A stretch of DNA of 64,000 nucleotides from Antrihabitans cavernicola. Lineage in GTDB: Bacteria > Actinomycetota > Actinomycetes > Mycobacteriales > Mycobacteriaceae. The notes under the pieces are model-generated. The model was not told the DNA's origin. It was given only the letters and a program-made list of their open reading frames with translations, and searched no databases. The stretch is taken from NCBI RefSeq assembly GCF_008297975.1, contig NZ_VLNY01000004.1, forward strand, positions 310,001 through 374,000, read 5' to 3'. Below, one piece after another: positions 9,160 to 18,184 of the stretch (position 1 is the stretch's first letter; every line of letters begins with the position of its first letter). Position numbers and translations under genes: made by a program.

Positions 9160-10008
9160 TCAGAAGGTGTGTTCCGGCGCGGGGAAGATGCCGCGCTTCA
9201 CCTCGTTGTCGTAGGCGAGGGCCGCGTTGCGCAGCTCGTCGCCGACGTTGCCGAACTTCTTGACGAACTTGGCGGTACGGCCTGCGGTGTAGCCCGCCAT
9301 GTCCTGCCAGACCAGTACCTGTGCGTCGCACTCATGGCCTGCACCGATACCGACCGTCGGGATGGTGAGTTTGCGGGTGACCTGTGCCGCGAGCTCGGCG
9401 GGAACCATCTCCATCACGACGGAGAACGCGCCTGCTTCCTGCACCGCGATGGCGTCGGCGATCAGCTGATCGGCGCCGTCGCCGCGACCCTGGACGCGGA
9501 AGCCGCCGAGGGTGTTGACGCTCTGCGGTGTGAAGCCGATGTGTGCCATGACCGGGATGCCCGCAGCGGTGACCGCGGCGATCTGGTCGGCAACGCGCTC
9601 GCCACCCTCGAACTTGACGGCGTGCGCCTGGCCTTCCTTCATGAATCGTGTCGCGGACGCGAGCGCCTGCTGGGCGGAGGTCTCATAGCTACCGAACGGG
9701 AGGTCGGCGACGACGAGGGCGTGCGGCGCGCCACGGACGACGCCGCGGACCAGCGGCAGCAGCTCGTCGATGGTGATCGGCACGGTGGTGTCGTAGCCGT
9801 AGACCACGTTCGCTGCCGAGTCGCCGACCAGCAGCACAGGAATGCCCGCGTCGTCGAAGATCTTGGCGGTCGAGAAGTCGTAGGCGGTGAGCATCGACCA
9901 GCGTTCGCCCTCGGATTTCATCTGCTGCAGATGATGTACCCGGGTCTTGCGTTTGGGGGTGCTGACCGCACCGTACGCGCCGGTCTCGGGTGTCACAGAA
10001 TCGGACAT
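9160..10008 (-). CDS. panB: 3-methyl-2-oxobutanoate hydroxymethyltransferase
   Basis: A 282-residue TIM-barrel enzyme that transfers the one-carbon unit of methylenetetrahydrofolate to 2-oxoisovalerate to make ketopantoate, the first committed step of pantothenate/CoA synthesis. Visible landmarks are [20 protein letters not shown], the Mg-binding region [25 protein letters not shown], and MEMVPAELA with the catalytic Glu. The length is normal for the family. ATG 10008 is preceded by AAAGGGACACTG. It stands alone, divergent from the secreted hydrolase gene, as in M. tuberculosis Rv2225. Confidence 0.96.
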   Translation of the reverse strand: MSDSVTPETGAYGAVSTPKRKTRVHHLQQMKSEGERWSMLTAYDFSTAKIFDDAGIPVLLVGDSAANVVYGYDTTVPITIDELLPLVRGVVRGAPHALVVADLPFGSYETSAQQALASATRFMKEGQAHAVKFEGGERVADQIAAVTAAGIPVMAHIGFTPQSVNTLGGFRVQGRGDGADQLIADAIAVQEAGAFSVVMEMVPAELAAQVTRKLTIPTVGIGAGHECDAQVLVWQDMAGYTAGRTAKFVKKFGNVGDELRNAALAYDNEVKRGIFPAPEHTF

Positions 10009-10168
10009 CAGTGTCCCTTTCGTCCTCGAGGCCCTGTCGGGTCCCCGGGTGTGGGTTATGACTTCTCAGAGTCTGCCACCGGCGCACATCGTTGCGTAGG
10101 GACTGCGGTCGTGCAATTCGTCACACTCGAGACCAGGTCGCTTCGCGTCGGCATGGCACGATCGAGCG

Positions 10169-11740
10169 ATGTCGATATCCAACCGTGCTGCCGCCGTCAT
10201 GGTCGGTGCCAGTATGTGTGCCCTGCTGGTGAGCTGCACGAACACCGAAAGCGGGCAGGAAGCAGCGCCGTCGAGCAGCACGAATTCGACGTCGGCCGCA
10301 GCGGTGGATCCGGCTTTGGCACCCCTGCAGAAGTACTACACGCAGCGGGTGGCATGGGAAGGCTGCGACGGCTTCGACACCGACGGATCGGGCTTGAAGT
10401 CGGACCTGCAGTGCGCGCGGGTGACGGTGCCCCTCGACTACGACAAACCGGACGGCGATACCGCGAAGATCGCCATCTCGAAATCGGCGGCGTCCGGTGA
10501 TCGCATCGGCTCGCTGTTGATGAATCCGGGTGGTCCGGGCGCGTCGGGTCTGGCGTTGGCCAGCCAGCTGGACGACACGCCGCTCGCCAAACGATTCGAC
10601 GTCATCGGATTCGATCCACGCGGTATCGGCGCGTCGACACCTGCGGTCTCGTGTCTCACACCCCAAGAAGCCGACGCCGATCGGCAAGACCTCGACGTCG
10701 ACATGTCACCCGCGGGTATCGCCCAGACGGAGAAGGAGCACGCCGACTACGCCGCGAAATGCGCTCAGCGCGCGGGCACCACGGTGCTGGCGCACGTCGG
10801 GACCAGAGAAGTGGTTCGCGACATGGACATCATTCGCGGTGTCCTCGGCGACGCGAAGCTGAACTACGTCGGTTACTCGTACGGGACACGCATCGGATCC
10901 ACCTACGCCGAGACGTTCCCCGATCGAGTGCGTGCAATGGTGCTCGACGGCGCCGTCGATCCGGAGCAGAACCCGTTGGACGAGCTGGTCGCGCAGGCCG
11001 CTGGATTTCAGAAGGTTTTCGACGAGTACGCGCGGGACTGTGCAAAGAACCGCAATTGCCCGCTCGGCGGCGACGCCGCAGGCGCCGTGTCCGCGATCCG
11101 TGCGCTGGTGAATCCGTTGATCGACAAGCCCGCAGCCACAACGGATCCCCGCAGGCTCAACTACAACGATGCGATGACGGGCGTGCAGCAGGCGCTGTAC
11201 TCGCCGGACCTGTGGCGGGTTCTCACCGTCGGCCTACGTGAGTTGAGCGAGGGGCGGGGCGACACGCTGTTGCATCTCGCCGACATCTACGACGGACGAC
11301 GCGACGACGGTAGCTACTCCAACCTCAACGACGCCTTCAACGCGATCAGGTGCGCCGACGACCCGCCCGTGAAAGATCGAGCCGCGGTCGGAGCGACGGA
11401 CGTGCGATACCGGCAGGCAGCACCGTTCCTCGACGACGGGCTCGGCACCGGCCAGGCTCCGCTGGACATGTGCGCGTTCTGGCCGGTCCCCAACACTGCT
11501 ACGCCGCACACACTTTCGGTTCCGGGCCTGCCCAAGGTGGTCGTGGTGTCGACGACCGAGGATCCGGCGACGCCGTATCAGGCAGGTGTGGATCTCGCAC
11601 GGCAGCTGAACGGGTCGCTTATCACCTATCAGGGCGAGCAGCACACCGTTGCGCTGCAGGCCGGAGTCGCCTGCGTGGACGATCCAGTCACCGCATATCT
11701 CACCGATCTCACCGAGCCTGCGCCTGGCCTGCGCTGCTGA
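10169..11740 (+). CDS. Lipoprotein alpha/beta hydrolase, tripeptidyl-aminopeptidase-like (Hip1/CaeA type)
   Basis: A 523-residue exported enzyme. The signal sequence ends in the lipobox LLVSC, so it is probably membrane-anchored. The hydrolase core shows NPGGPGASG (oxyanion hole), DPRGIGAST, the nucleophile elbow GYSYGTRIG, the acid in STTEDPATPY and the catalytic His in QGEQHTVAL, followed by the TAP C-terminal domain with paired Cys (the last residues are LRC). The position matches Rv2224c/Rv2223c, of which Hip1 is a cell-envelope serine protease. Only one copy is present here. Substrate specificity is inferred, not shown. Confidence 0.9.
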   Translation: MSISNRAAAVMVGASMCALLVSCTNTESGQEAAPSSSTNSTSAAAVDPALAPLQKYYTQRVAWEGCDGFDTDGSGLKSDLQCARVTVPLDYDKPDGDTAKIAISKSAASGDRIGSLLMNPGGPGASGLALASQLDDTPLAKRFDVIGFDPRGIGASTPAVSCLTPQEADADRQDLDVDMSPAGIAQTEKEHADYAAKCAQRAGTTVLAHVGTREVVRDMDIIRGVLGDAKLNYVGYSYGTRIGSTYAETFPDRVRAMVLDGAVDPEQNPLDELVAQAAGFQKVFDEYARDCAKNRNCPLGGDAAGAVSAIRALVNPLIDKPAATTDPRRLNYNDAMTGVQQALYSPDLWRVLTVGLRELSEGRGDTLLHLADIYDGRRDDGSYSNLNDAFNAIRCADDPPVKDRAAVGATDVRYRQAAPFLDDGLGTGQAPLDMCAFWPVPNTATPHTLSVPGLPKVVVVSTTEDPATPYQAGVDLARQLNGSLITYQGEQHTVALQAGVACVDDPVTAYLTDLTEPAPGLRC

Positions 11741-11795
11741 GCACAACAGATCCGCGCGGGCCGATTCGCGGCTCGCGCATTCTAGATTTCACGAT

Positions 11796-11811
11796 GTAAC
11801 ACAGAGTTAAC
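11796..11811 (+). promoter_or_regulatory. Possible GlnR-like box upstream of glnA2
   Basis: GTAAC-acagag-TTAAC has the gTnAc-n6-GnnAC spacing of actinobacterial GlnR sites, although the second half-site begins with T rather than G. It is centred about 31 bases before the ATG of glnA2, so it would sit at or downstream of the promoter. Tentative. Confidence 0.35.
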
Positions 11812-11834
11812 GCCAAGTGCCTAGTCTCGCGAGC

Positions 11835-13175
11835 ATGGATCGCCAAAAGGAATTCGTGCTCCGGACCCTCGAAGAGCGCGACATTCGATTCGTCCGATTG
11901 TGGTTCACCGATGTGCTCGGTTACCTCAAATCGGTGGCGATCGCTCCCGCGGAGCTCGAGGGTGCCTTCGAAGAAGGCATCGGTTTCGACGGGTCCGCGA
12001 TCGAAGGCTTTGCGCGAGTGTCCGAGGCGGACATGGTCGCGATGCCCGATCCCTCGACCTTCCAGATCCTGCCGTGGTCCACCAGCAAGGGGCATCAGCA
12101 CTCGGCGCGCATGTTCTGCGACATCGCGATGCCGGACGGCTCCCCGTCCTGGGCCGATCCGCGCCACGTGCTGCGGCGTCAGCTCAACAAGGCTGCCGAC
12201 CTGGGCTTCAGCTGCTACGTGCACCCCGAGATCGAGTTCTTCCTCATCGAGAACGCGCCGCTGGACGGTCGGGCGCCGAAGCCTGCGGACAACGGTGGCT
12301 TCTTCGACCAGGCGGTGCACGACACGGCGCCCAATTTCCGCAGGCATGCGATCGATGCCTTGGAATCGATGGGTATCTCCGTCGAGTTCAGCCACCACGA
12401 GGGTGCCCCGGGCCAGCAGGAGATCGATCTCCGCTACGCCGATGCGCTGTCGATGGCGGACAACGTGATGACGTTCCGATACGTGGTCAAAGAGGTGGCC
12501 ATCGAAGAGGGTGTCCGCGCCACTTTCATGCCTAAACCGTTCAGCAACCACCCTGGCTCGGGCATGCACACCCACATGAGCCTGTTCGAGGGCGAGACCA
12601 ACGCCTTCCACGACGCCGACGACCCGATGCAGCTCTCCAAGACCGCCAAATCGTTCATCGCGGGCATCATCGAGCACTCCGGCGAGATCAGTGCCATCAC
12701 CAACCAGTGGGTCAACTCGTACAAACGCCTGATCCACGGCGGCGAAGCGCCGACGGCCGCGTCCTGGGGTCGGTCCAACCGGTCGGCACTGGTTCGCGTA
12801 CCGATGTACACGCCGAGCAAGTCGTCCTCGCGTCGCGTCGAGATTCGTAGCCCAGACTCGGCCTGCAACCCGTACCTCGCGTTCGCGGTACTGCTCGCGG
12901 CGGGTCTGCGCGGTATCGAGAAGGGCTATGAACTGCCGCCGGAGGCGGAGGACGACGTGTGGTCGTTGACCGCCGCTGAACGGCGCGCCATGGGCTACAA
13001 GGAAATGCCGGGCAGCCTCAACGACGCGCTCGCCCAGATGGAGCGCTCCGAGCTGGTCGCCGAAGCGCTCGGCGAGCACGTTTTCGACTTCTTCCTCCGC
13101 AACAAGCGGCGGGAGTGGGAGGAATACCGCAGCCACGTAACGCCGTTCGAGCTTCGCGAGTACTTGGGCCTCTAG
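11835..13175 (+). CDS. glnA2: Glutamine synthetase, GlnA2 type
   Basis: A 446-residue protein that begins MDRQKEFVLRTLEERDIRFV, nearly identical to M. tuberculosis GlnA2 (Rv2222c) in length and N-terminus. It shows the N-terminal beta-grasp domain, EEGIGFDGSAIEGF, the ATP/Mg motif MPKPF near residue 235 and NRSALVRVP in the catalytic barrel. The adenylylation-loop region of GlnA1 is not conserved here. The family ligates glutamate with ammonia or, in some actinobacterial paralogues, gamma-glutamylates polyamines, so the true substrate is open. ATG 11835 is chosen over GTG 11817 by homology. It is cotranscribed with glnE 93 bases downstream. Confidence 0.94.
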   Translation: MDRQKEFVLRTLEERDIRFVRLWFTDVLGYLKSVAIAPAELEGAFEEGIGFDGSAIEGFARVSEADMVAMPDPSTFQILPWSTSKGHQHSARMFCDIAMPDGSPSWADPRHVLRRQLNKAADLGFSCYVHPEIEFFLIENAPLDGRAPKPADNGGFFDQAVHDTAPNFRRHAIDALESMGISVEFSHHEGAPGQQEIDLRYADALSMADNVMTFRYVVKEVAIEEGVRATFMPKPFSNHPGSGMHTHMSLFEGETNAFHDADDPMQLSKTAKSFIAGIIEHSGEISAITNQWVNSYKRLIHGGEAPTAASWGRSNRSALVRVPMYTPSKSSSRRVEIRSPDSACNPYLAFAVLLAAGLRGIEKGYELPPEAEDDVWSLTAAERRAMGYKEMPGSLNDALAQMERSELVAEALGEHVFDFFLRNKRREWEEYRSHVTPFELREYLGL

Positions 13176-13268
13176 CGGGGGACCCGCGTGGCTTGTAAGG
13201 CGCCCCCTGCCCTGCGCTAGGTTTGCTCCTATGAGCATCGGCTACGCGCACACCGCAACGGCACGCTG

Positions 13269-16200
13269 ATGGTCCGGCCACCGACGGCGCGATCCGCCGT
13301 TCCCGGAGTGGGGCGGCTGGGTCTTCTCGAACCAACCGCCTCGGCGGATCTGCAGGCCCTCGGCTGGGTCGATCAGGATTCCGTCGAACTGTTGTGGTCG
13401 CTCTCGCGTGCCGCGAATCCCGACTTGGCGCTCCGGGCCCTCGGTCGACTGCGGGAAGCGCTGGGCGACGGCTGGTCCGAATTGGATCAGCTGCTGCGCG
13501 ACGAGAAGTCGTTGCGCGGGCGGCTGTTCGGTCTGATCGGTGCCTCCAGTGCGTTCGCCGACCACCTGGTCGCCGAACCGCAGTCCTGGAAACTGTTGCG
13601 GGCCTCCGCGTTGCCGAGCAGGCAGCAGCTGATCGACGACATGCTCGAGCTGGTCGAGGCGACACCCGAAACCGGGCCGAACGCCGCGGCATTACTGTTC
13701 CGCGCCGGGATGACCGGGCCGTCGACCGTCGCGCGACTGCGGAGGCGCTATCGCGATCACCTGATGTTGTTGGCAGCCGTCGACCTGGCGGCAACGGTCG
13801 AGAACGAACCGGTACTTCCGTACCAAACCGTTGGCCATCAGCTGTCCGACCTCGCCGATGCCGCGCTCACCGCAGCTCTCGCCGTTGCCGTGGCGACCGT
13901 ATTTCCCGACGAGCCGTGCCCGGTTCGCATCGCCGTCCTGGCCATGGGCAAATGTGGTGCACGCGAACTGAACTACGTCTCGGATGTTGACGTCGTCTTC
14001 GTCGCCGAACCGGCGAACGTCCAGGGGAGCCGGTTGGCGTCGGAGATGATGCGAATCGGGTCCGTTGCCTACTTCGATGTCGACGCGGCTCTCCGGCCGG
14101 AAGGGAAACGCGGCGAGCTGGTGCGCACGCTGGATTCGCACATCGCGTACTACCAGCGTTGGGCGAAGACCTGGGAATTCCAGGCACTGCTCAAGGCGCG
14201 GCCGATGACCGGCGACATCGAGTTGGGCGAGCAATATCAGGCCGCGCTGCTGCCGATGGTGTGGACCGCATCCGAGCGCGACGACTTCGTCGTCGACCTG
14301 CAAGCTATGCGCCGTCGCGTGGAGGAAATGGTCCCTCCGGAGTTGCGCGAGCGCGAACTCAAGCTGGGCCGTGGCAGTCTGCGCGACGTCGAATTCGCCG
14401 TTCAGCTACTGCAATTGGTGCACGGTCGCGCAGACGAGACGCTGCGTGTGACAGGCACCGTCGACGCGTTGACGGCCCTTGCGGTCGGCGGTTACGTCGG
14501 GCGTGACGACGCCGCCAACCTCACGGCGTCCTACGAATTTCTGCGCCTGCTCGAGCATCGCCTGCAACTGCAACGTCTCAAGCGCACCCACACCTTGCCG
14601 CCGGCGAGCGACGAAGAAGCACTGCGGTGGCTGGCGCGGGCCGCGCATATGCGCCCCGACGGCAGGCACGACGCGCTCGGCGTACTCAACGCCGAGATCA
14701 AGCGCAACGCACATCGGGTGCGACGCTTGCACGCAAAGCTGTTCTACCGCCCGCTGCTGGAATCGGTTGCGCGCTTCGACAAGGACGCCCTCCGGCTGAG
14801 TCCGGACGCAGCGGTCCGCCAGCTCGCAGCTCTCGGCTACCAGTCGCCGCGGAACGCACTCGGACACCTCACGGCGCTGACCGGTGGAGCGTCGCGCAAG
14901 GGGCGCATCCAAGCACTGCTGCTGCCGACGCTGCTCGAATGGCTCGGCGAGACACCGGATCCCGATGCGGGCCTGCTCGCGTACCGCCGCGTTGCCGAAG
15001 CTCTCGACGAACAGACCTGGTTCCTTCGGGAGCTTCGAGACGAGGGTGCGGTGGCGCAGCGCCTGATGATCACTCTCGGCTCGTCGGCCTATCTCTCGGA
15101 GCTGCTGGTGAAGGCTCCTGAGGTGATTCGCATGTTCGCCGACGGGCCCAACGGGCCACTGTTGGTCGCAGCCGATCCGGATGATGTTGCGCGAGGCATC
15201 CTTTCGTCCTCCGCCCGGTACAGCGATCCCAAACGTGCTGTGGCGGCATCTCGTTCGCTCCGGCGACACGAGCTGGCACGGATCGCATCGGCCGACATCC
15301 TCGGGATGCTGGACGTGCGGGAGGTCTGCCGTGCGCTGTCGTCGGTGTGGGCGGCTGTGCTCAATGCCGCACTGCAGTCGGCGATCACGGCATCCGAGGC
15401 GGAAACCGGCGAGCCGGCTCCCGCGACATTCGCGGTGATCGGGATGGGCAGGCTCGGCGGGCACGAATTGAGCTACGGCTCCGACGCGGACGTGCTGTTC
15501 GTGTGCGATCCGAAGGACGGCGTCGACGAGACCAAGGCGGTCCGGTGGGCGAACGGCATCGCGGAAAGCGTCACGAAGCTCCTCGGCGCGCCGAGCACCG
15601 ATCCGCCGCTACAGGTCGACGCGGGTCTGCGTCCGGAGGGGCGCAACGGACCCCTGGTGCGCACGCTCGCGGCCTACGACGCCTACTACGCGCAGTGGGC
15701 GCAGCCGTGGGAGGTGCAGGCGCTGTTGCGCGCCCACCAGGTAGCGGGCGACGACGACCTCGGTGTTCGGTTTCTGCATCTGATCGACAAGGTGCGGTAT
15801 CCGGAAGGCGGGGTGTCGTCCGCGGCGGTTCGCGAGATTCGCCGGATCAAGGCGCGCATCGACTCCGAGCGGCTGCCACGCGGCGCCGATCCAGCCACGC
15901 ACACCAAGCTCGGTCGTGGCGGGCTCGCGGATGTCGAGTGGACCGTGCAGCTGATCCAGTTGCAGCACGCCCACGACACGCCGACCTTGCACAACACGTC
16001 CACGCTCGACACGTTGGAAGCCATCGGCGCAGCGGAACTGCTCAGCGAAGAAGACGTCGAGCTGCTGCGCGAATCGTGGCTGATCGCGACGAAAGCGCGC
16101 AACGCCCTTGTGCTGGTTCGCAACAAGGCGACCGACCAACTGCCGGGGCCCGGACCGCAACTGTCGGCGGTCGCGCACGCGGCGGGCTGGAAGAACGACG

Positions 16201-16280
16201 ACGCGGGTGAGTTCCTCGATCACTATCTTCGGGTGACGCGCAGGGGCAGAGCAGTCGTGGAGCGGGTCTTCGGCGCTTGA
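13269..16280 (+). CDS. glnE: Bifunctional glutamine synthetase adenylyltransferase/deadenylyltransferase
   Basis: A 1003-residue enzyme that adenylylates (inactivates) and deadenylylates glutamine synthetase in response to nitrogen state. It has two nucleotidyltransferase domains, each with a family motif: [19 protein letters not shown] near residue 225 (deadenylylating half) and [19 protein letters not shown] near 725 (adenylylating half). Each is followed by the [14 protein letters not shown] / [14 protein letters not shown] motif and a helical PII-uridylyltransferase-like domain. Full length. It lies between glnA2 and glnA1, as in mycobacteria. Confidence 0.97.
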   Translation: MVRPPTARSAVPGVGRLGLLEPTASADLQALGWVDQDSVELLWSLSRAANPDLALRALGRLREALGDGWSELDQLLRDEKSLRGRLFGLIGASSAFADHLVAEPQSWKLLRASALPSRQQLIDDMLELVEATPETGPNAAALLFRAGMTGPSTVARLRRRYRDHLMLLAAVDLAATVENEPVLPYQTVGHQLSDLADAALTAALAVAVATVFPDEPCPVRIAVLAMGKCGARELNYVSDVDVVFVAEPANVQGSRLASEMMRIGSVAYFDVDAALRPEGKRGELVRTLDSHIAYYQRWAKTWEFQALLKARPMTGDIELGEQYQAALLPMVWTASERDDFVVDLQAMRRRVEEMVPPELRERELKLGRGSLRDVEFAVQLLQLVHGRADETLRVTGTVDALTALAVGGYVGRDDAANLTASYEFLRLLEHRLQLQRLKRTHTLPPASDEEALRWLARAAHMRPDGRHDALGVLNAEIKRNAHRVRRLHAKLFYRPLLESVARFDKDALRLSPDAAVRQLAALGYQSPRNALGHLTALTGGASRKGRIQALLLPTLLEWLGETPDPDAGLLAYRRVAEALDEQTWFLRELRDEGAVAQRLMITLGSSAYLSELLVKAPEVIRMFADGPNGPLLVAADPDDVARGILSSSARYSDPKRAVAASRSLRRHELARIASADILGMLDVREVCRALSSVWAAVLNAALQSAITASEAETGEPAPATFAVIGMGRLGGHELSYGSDADVLFVCDPKDGVDETKAVRWANGIAESVTKLLGAPSTDPPLQVDAGLRPEGRNGPLVRTLAAYDAYYAQWAQPWEVQALLRAHQVAGDDDLGVRFLHLIDKVRYPEGGVSSAAVREIRRIKARIDSERLPRGADPATHTKLGRGGLADVEWTVQLIQLQHAHDTPTLHNTSTLDTLEAIGAAELLSEEDVELLRESWLIATKARNALVLVRNKATDQLPGPGPQLSAVAHAAGWKNDDAGEFLDHYLRVTRRGRAVVERVFGA

Positions 16281-16298
16281 GCTACTAGGTCGGCTCGA

Positions 16299-17129
16299 TC
16301 AGCGATGCTGATCCAACCAGCCGACGATGTCGCCGATCACCTGATCCTTCTCCGGTTCGTTGAGGATCTCGTGCAACAGGCCGGGATAGACCTTCAACGT
16401 CACGTCGTCCGAACCGGCCTGCTTTGCGATGTCCCGCGATCCGGACACGGCGACGATGGGGTCGTCCTCGCCGTGCAGGATCAGCAGCGGCACCGTCAGT
16501 TTCGGTAAGCCCGCCTGTACCTGTTCGATTGCGTGCATGCCCTCGGTCAGCGTGCGGACCGGGATCTTGCCGCGGAAGTTCAGTTGATCCGAGTCGTAGT
16601 CCGCGATGACCGCGGGGTCGCGGCTCAGGCCCGCCGAATCCAGTTTCAACGCACCGGCATTGGGTGCGACCTTCGACAACAGCGAGCCGACGACTCGCTG
16701 CACGCCGGACACCACCGGCACATCGATTGCGGCGGCCGAGATCACGAGACCGTTGATAGCGACCTGGCTGCGGGTCACGTAGTACAGCGCGATGAGGCCA
16801 CCGAGGCTGTGGCCGAGGACGAATCGGGGGGCCTCGGGGTGGCGTCGAATCGCGCAATCCATCATTCGCTGCACGTCGTCGGCGACGCCGTCCATCGTGC
16901 CGATGTTCGCCCGATGGCCTTCGGACAGACCGTGCCCGTGATGATCGGGCGCGTAGACCGCGTAACCGGCCGCGGCGAGACGTTCGCCGACGTACTGGTA
17001 GCGGCCACTGTGTTCGGCGATCCCGTGCACCAGGATTACGACCGCCGTCGCCGTGTCGTCGGGAATCCACGCGCGCCACTTGATCTTGCCGTCGGACCCG
17101 TCGAAATCGCCCTGGATTGTGTCGGTCAT
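16299..17129 (-). CDS. Monoacylglycerol lipase-like alpha/beta hydrolase
   Basis: A 276-residue hydrolase of the lysophospholipase/monoglyceride lipase family. It shows LVHGIAEHSGRY (the HG oxyanion motif characteristic of MGLs), YAPDHHGHGLSEGHRA, the nucleophile elbow LGHSLGGLIAL, the acid in LHGEDDPIV and the His in YPGLLHEILNE. It probably hydrolyses monoacylglycerols in the cytoplasm or at the membrane, like Rv0183. ATG 17129 is chosen because AGGA lies about 6 bases upstream. A competing frame (16285-17079) is arginine-rich noise. The gene converges on glnE with an 18-base gap. Confidence 0.9.
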   Translation of the reverse strand: MTDTIQGDFDGSDGKIKWRAWIPDDTATAVVILVHGIAEHSGRYQYVGERLAAAGYAVYAPDHHGHGLSEGHRANIGTMDGVADDVQRMMDCAIRRHPEAPRFVLGHSLGGLIALYYVTRSQVAINGLVISAAAIDVPVVSGVQRVVGSLLSKVAPNAGALKLDSAGLSRDPAVIADYDSDQLNFRGKIPVRTLTEGMHAIEQVQAGLPKLTVPLLILHGEDDPIVAVSGSRDIAKQAGSDDVTLKVYPGLLHEILNEPEKDQVIGDIVGWLDQHR

Positions 17130-17221
17130 GCGGTCCTGACTTTCGGTCGTCGCTGGCTTCGATCGGACCATACCCCGATCGGAATCTGCGCCGGTTCCGG
17201 ATTCATGGTTTTCTGGGTCGA

Positions 17222-18184
17222 GTGAACTCGAGATGGTTGCGCGTCGGTCTAGCGGTCCTCGGCTCCATCGCATTGGTGCTCGGCTGCGTCGGTATTGCCC
17301 TGCATTGGAGCCGTTCGCAACGGTATTCGTTCGTTCTCGCGTCGTCGGGTGCGGTCATGCTGACGTGCGCCGCCGTTATTGCGCTGATCCTGTTCGCGGC
17401 CGCTCGATCGTGGGTGGGAATCGCGGCAGCGGGCCTGGCGATCGGTGCGGGGATCTGGACGCAGCTCCCGTTGTACGTCGCTGACGGGGCACCGGCCGAC
17501 GGCTCGGCGCTCACCGTCATGCAGTCGAACATCCTCTTCGGTACTGCGGATGCCGACGCCATGGTGCGCGAGGTGCGTGAGCGTCGCGTCGACGTGCTGA
17601 CAGTCGAAGAGTTGACACCGGAGGCGGTGGCTCGGTTGGGTGCCGCGGGACTTGACGCGCTGCTGCCGTTCCATCACCTGCAACCCGATATCGAAGCGCG
17701 CGGGACGGGGATCTGGGCGCGGTATCCGCTGCGTGACCCGAAGACCTACAGCGGATTTCCCCTTCATCAGGTGTCGGCGACGATGGACATTCCGGGCGGC
17801 ACTCCGACGACGGTCTTCGCGTTCCATCCGGTGCCGCCGTGGCCGTCCGGCCCCGACGTATGGGGAGACCAGATGCGACGGCTGCAGGAGATCATGGCGT
17901 CGGCAGGTGAGGGCCCCGCGATCGTGGGTGGGGATTTCAACGCCACCTACGATCACGCCGTCTTCCGAAACGTCATCGCAGGCCGATTCGCGGATGCTGC
18001 CGATCAAGCCGGTGCCGGAATTCTGCCGACGTATCCCGCCGATCGGTGGTGGCCGCCGGTGATCGCGATCGATCACATCCTGGTTGCGGGCGGCCGTGCG
18101 GATCATGTTGACACAGTGACCATTCCGGGCTCGGACCACCGTTCCGTCGTGGCGCAGATCAGGATGAACCGCGTATCAGGATGA
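17222..18184 (+). CDS. Membrane-anchored endonuclease/exonuclease/phosphatase-family protein
   Basis: About 320 residues. The first roughly 95 residues hold three hydrophobic segments (GLAVLGSIALVLGCVGIAL, a second near 40-60 and a third near 65-85). The rest is an EEP-fold domain with MQSNILFGTAD, a Glu metal-ligand region TVEELTPEAVARL, GGDFNAT, DHILVAGG and GSDHRSVVA, which are the metal- and phosphate-binding motifs of the DNase I/sphingomyelinase superfamily. The catalytic domain most likely faces outward. The substrate (phosphodiester or lipid) is unknown. Start GTG 17222 is the best guess. The end overlaps the convergent VOC-M20 gene by 9 bases. Confidence 0.85.
   Translation: MNSRWLRVGLAVLGSIALVLGCVGIALHWSRSQRYSFVLASSGAVMLTCAAVIALILFAAARSWVGIAAAGLAIGAGIWTQLPLYVADGAPADGSALTVMQSNILFGTADADAMVREVRERRVDVLTVEELTPEAVARLGAAGLDALLPFHHLQPDIEARGTGIWARYPLRDPKTYSGFPLHQVSATMDIPGGTPTTVFAFHPVPPWPSGPDVWGDQMRRLQEIMASAGEGPAIVGGDFNATYDHAVFRNVIAGRFADAADQAGAGILPTYPADRWWPPVIAIDHILVAGGRADHVDTVTIPGSDHRSVVAQIRMNRVSG

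Noticed and set aside
11709-13238. Long open frame (509 codons) on the minus strand opposite glnA2
   Set aside because: It is a mirror of strong third-position G/C bias in glnA2. The translation is Arg/Val/Glu-rich with no recognisable domain, whereas glnA2 on the plus strand is unmistakable.
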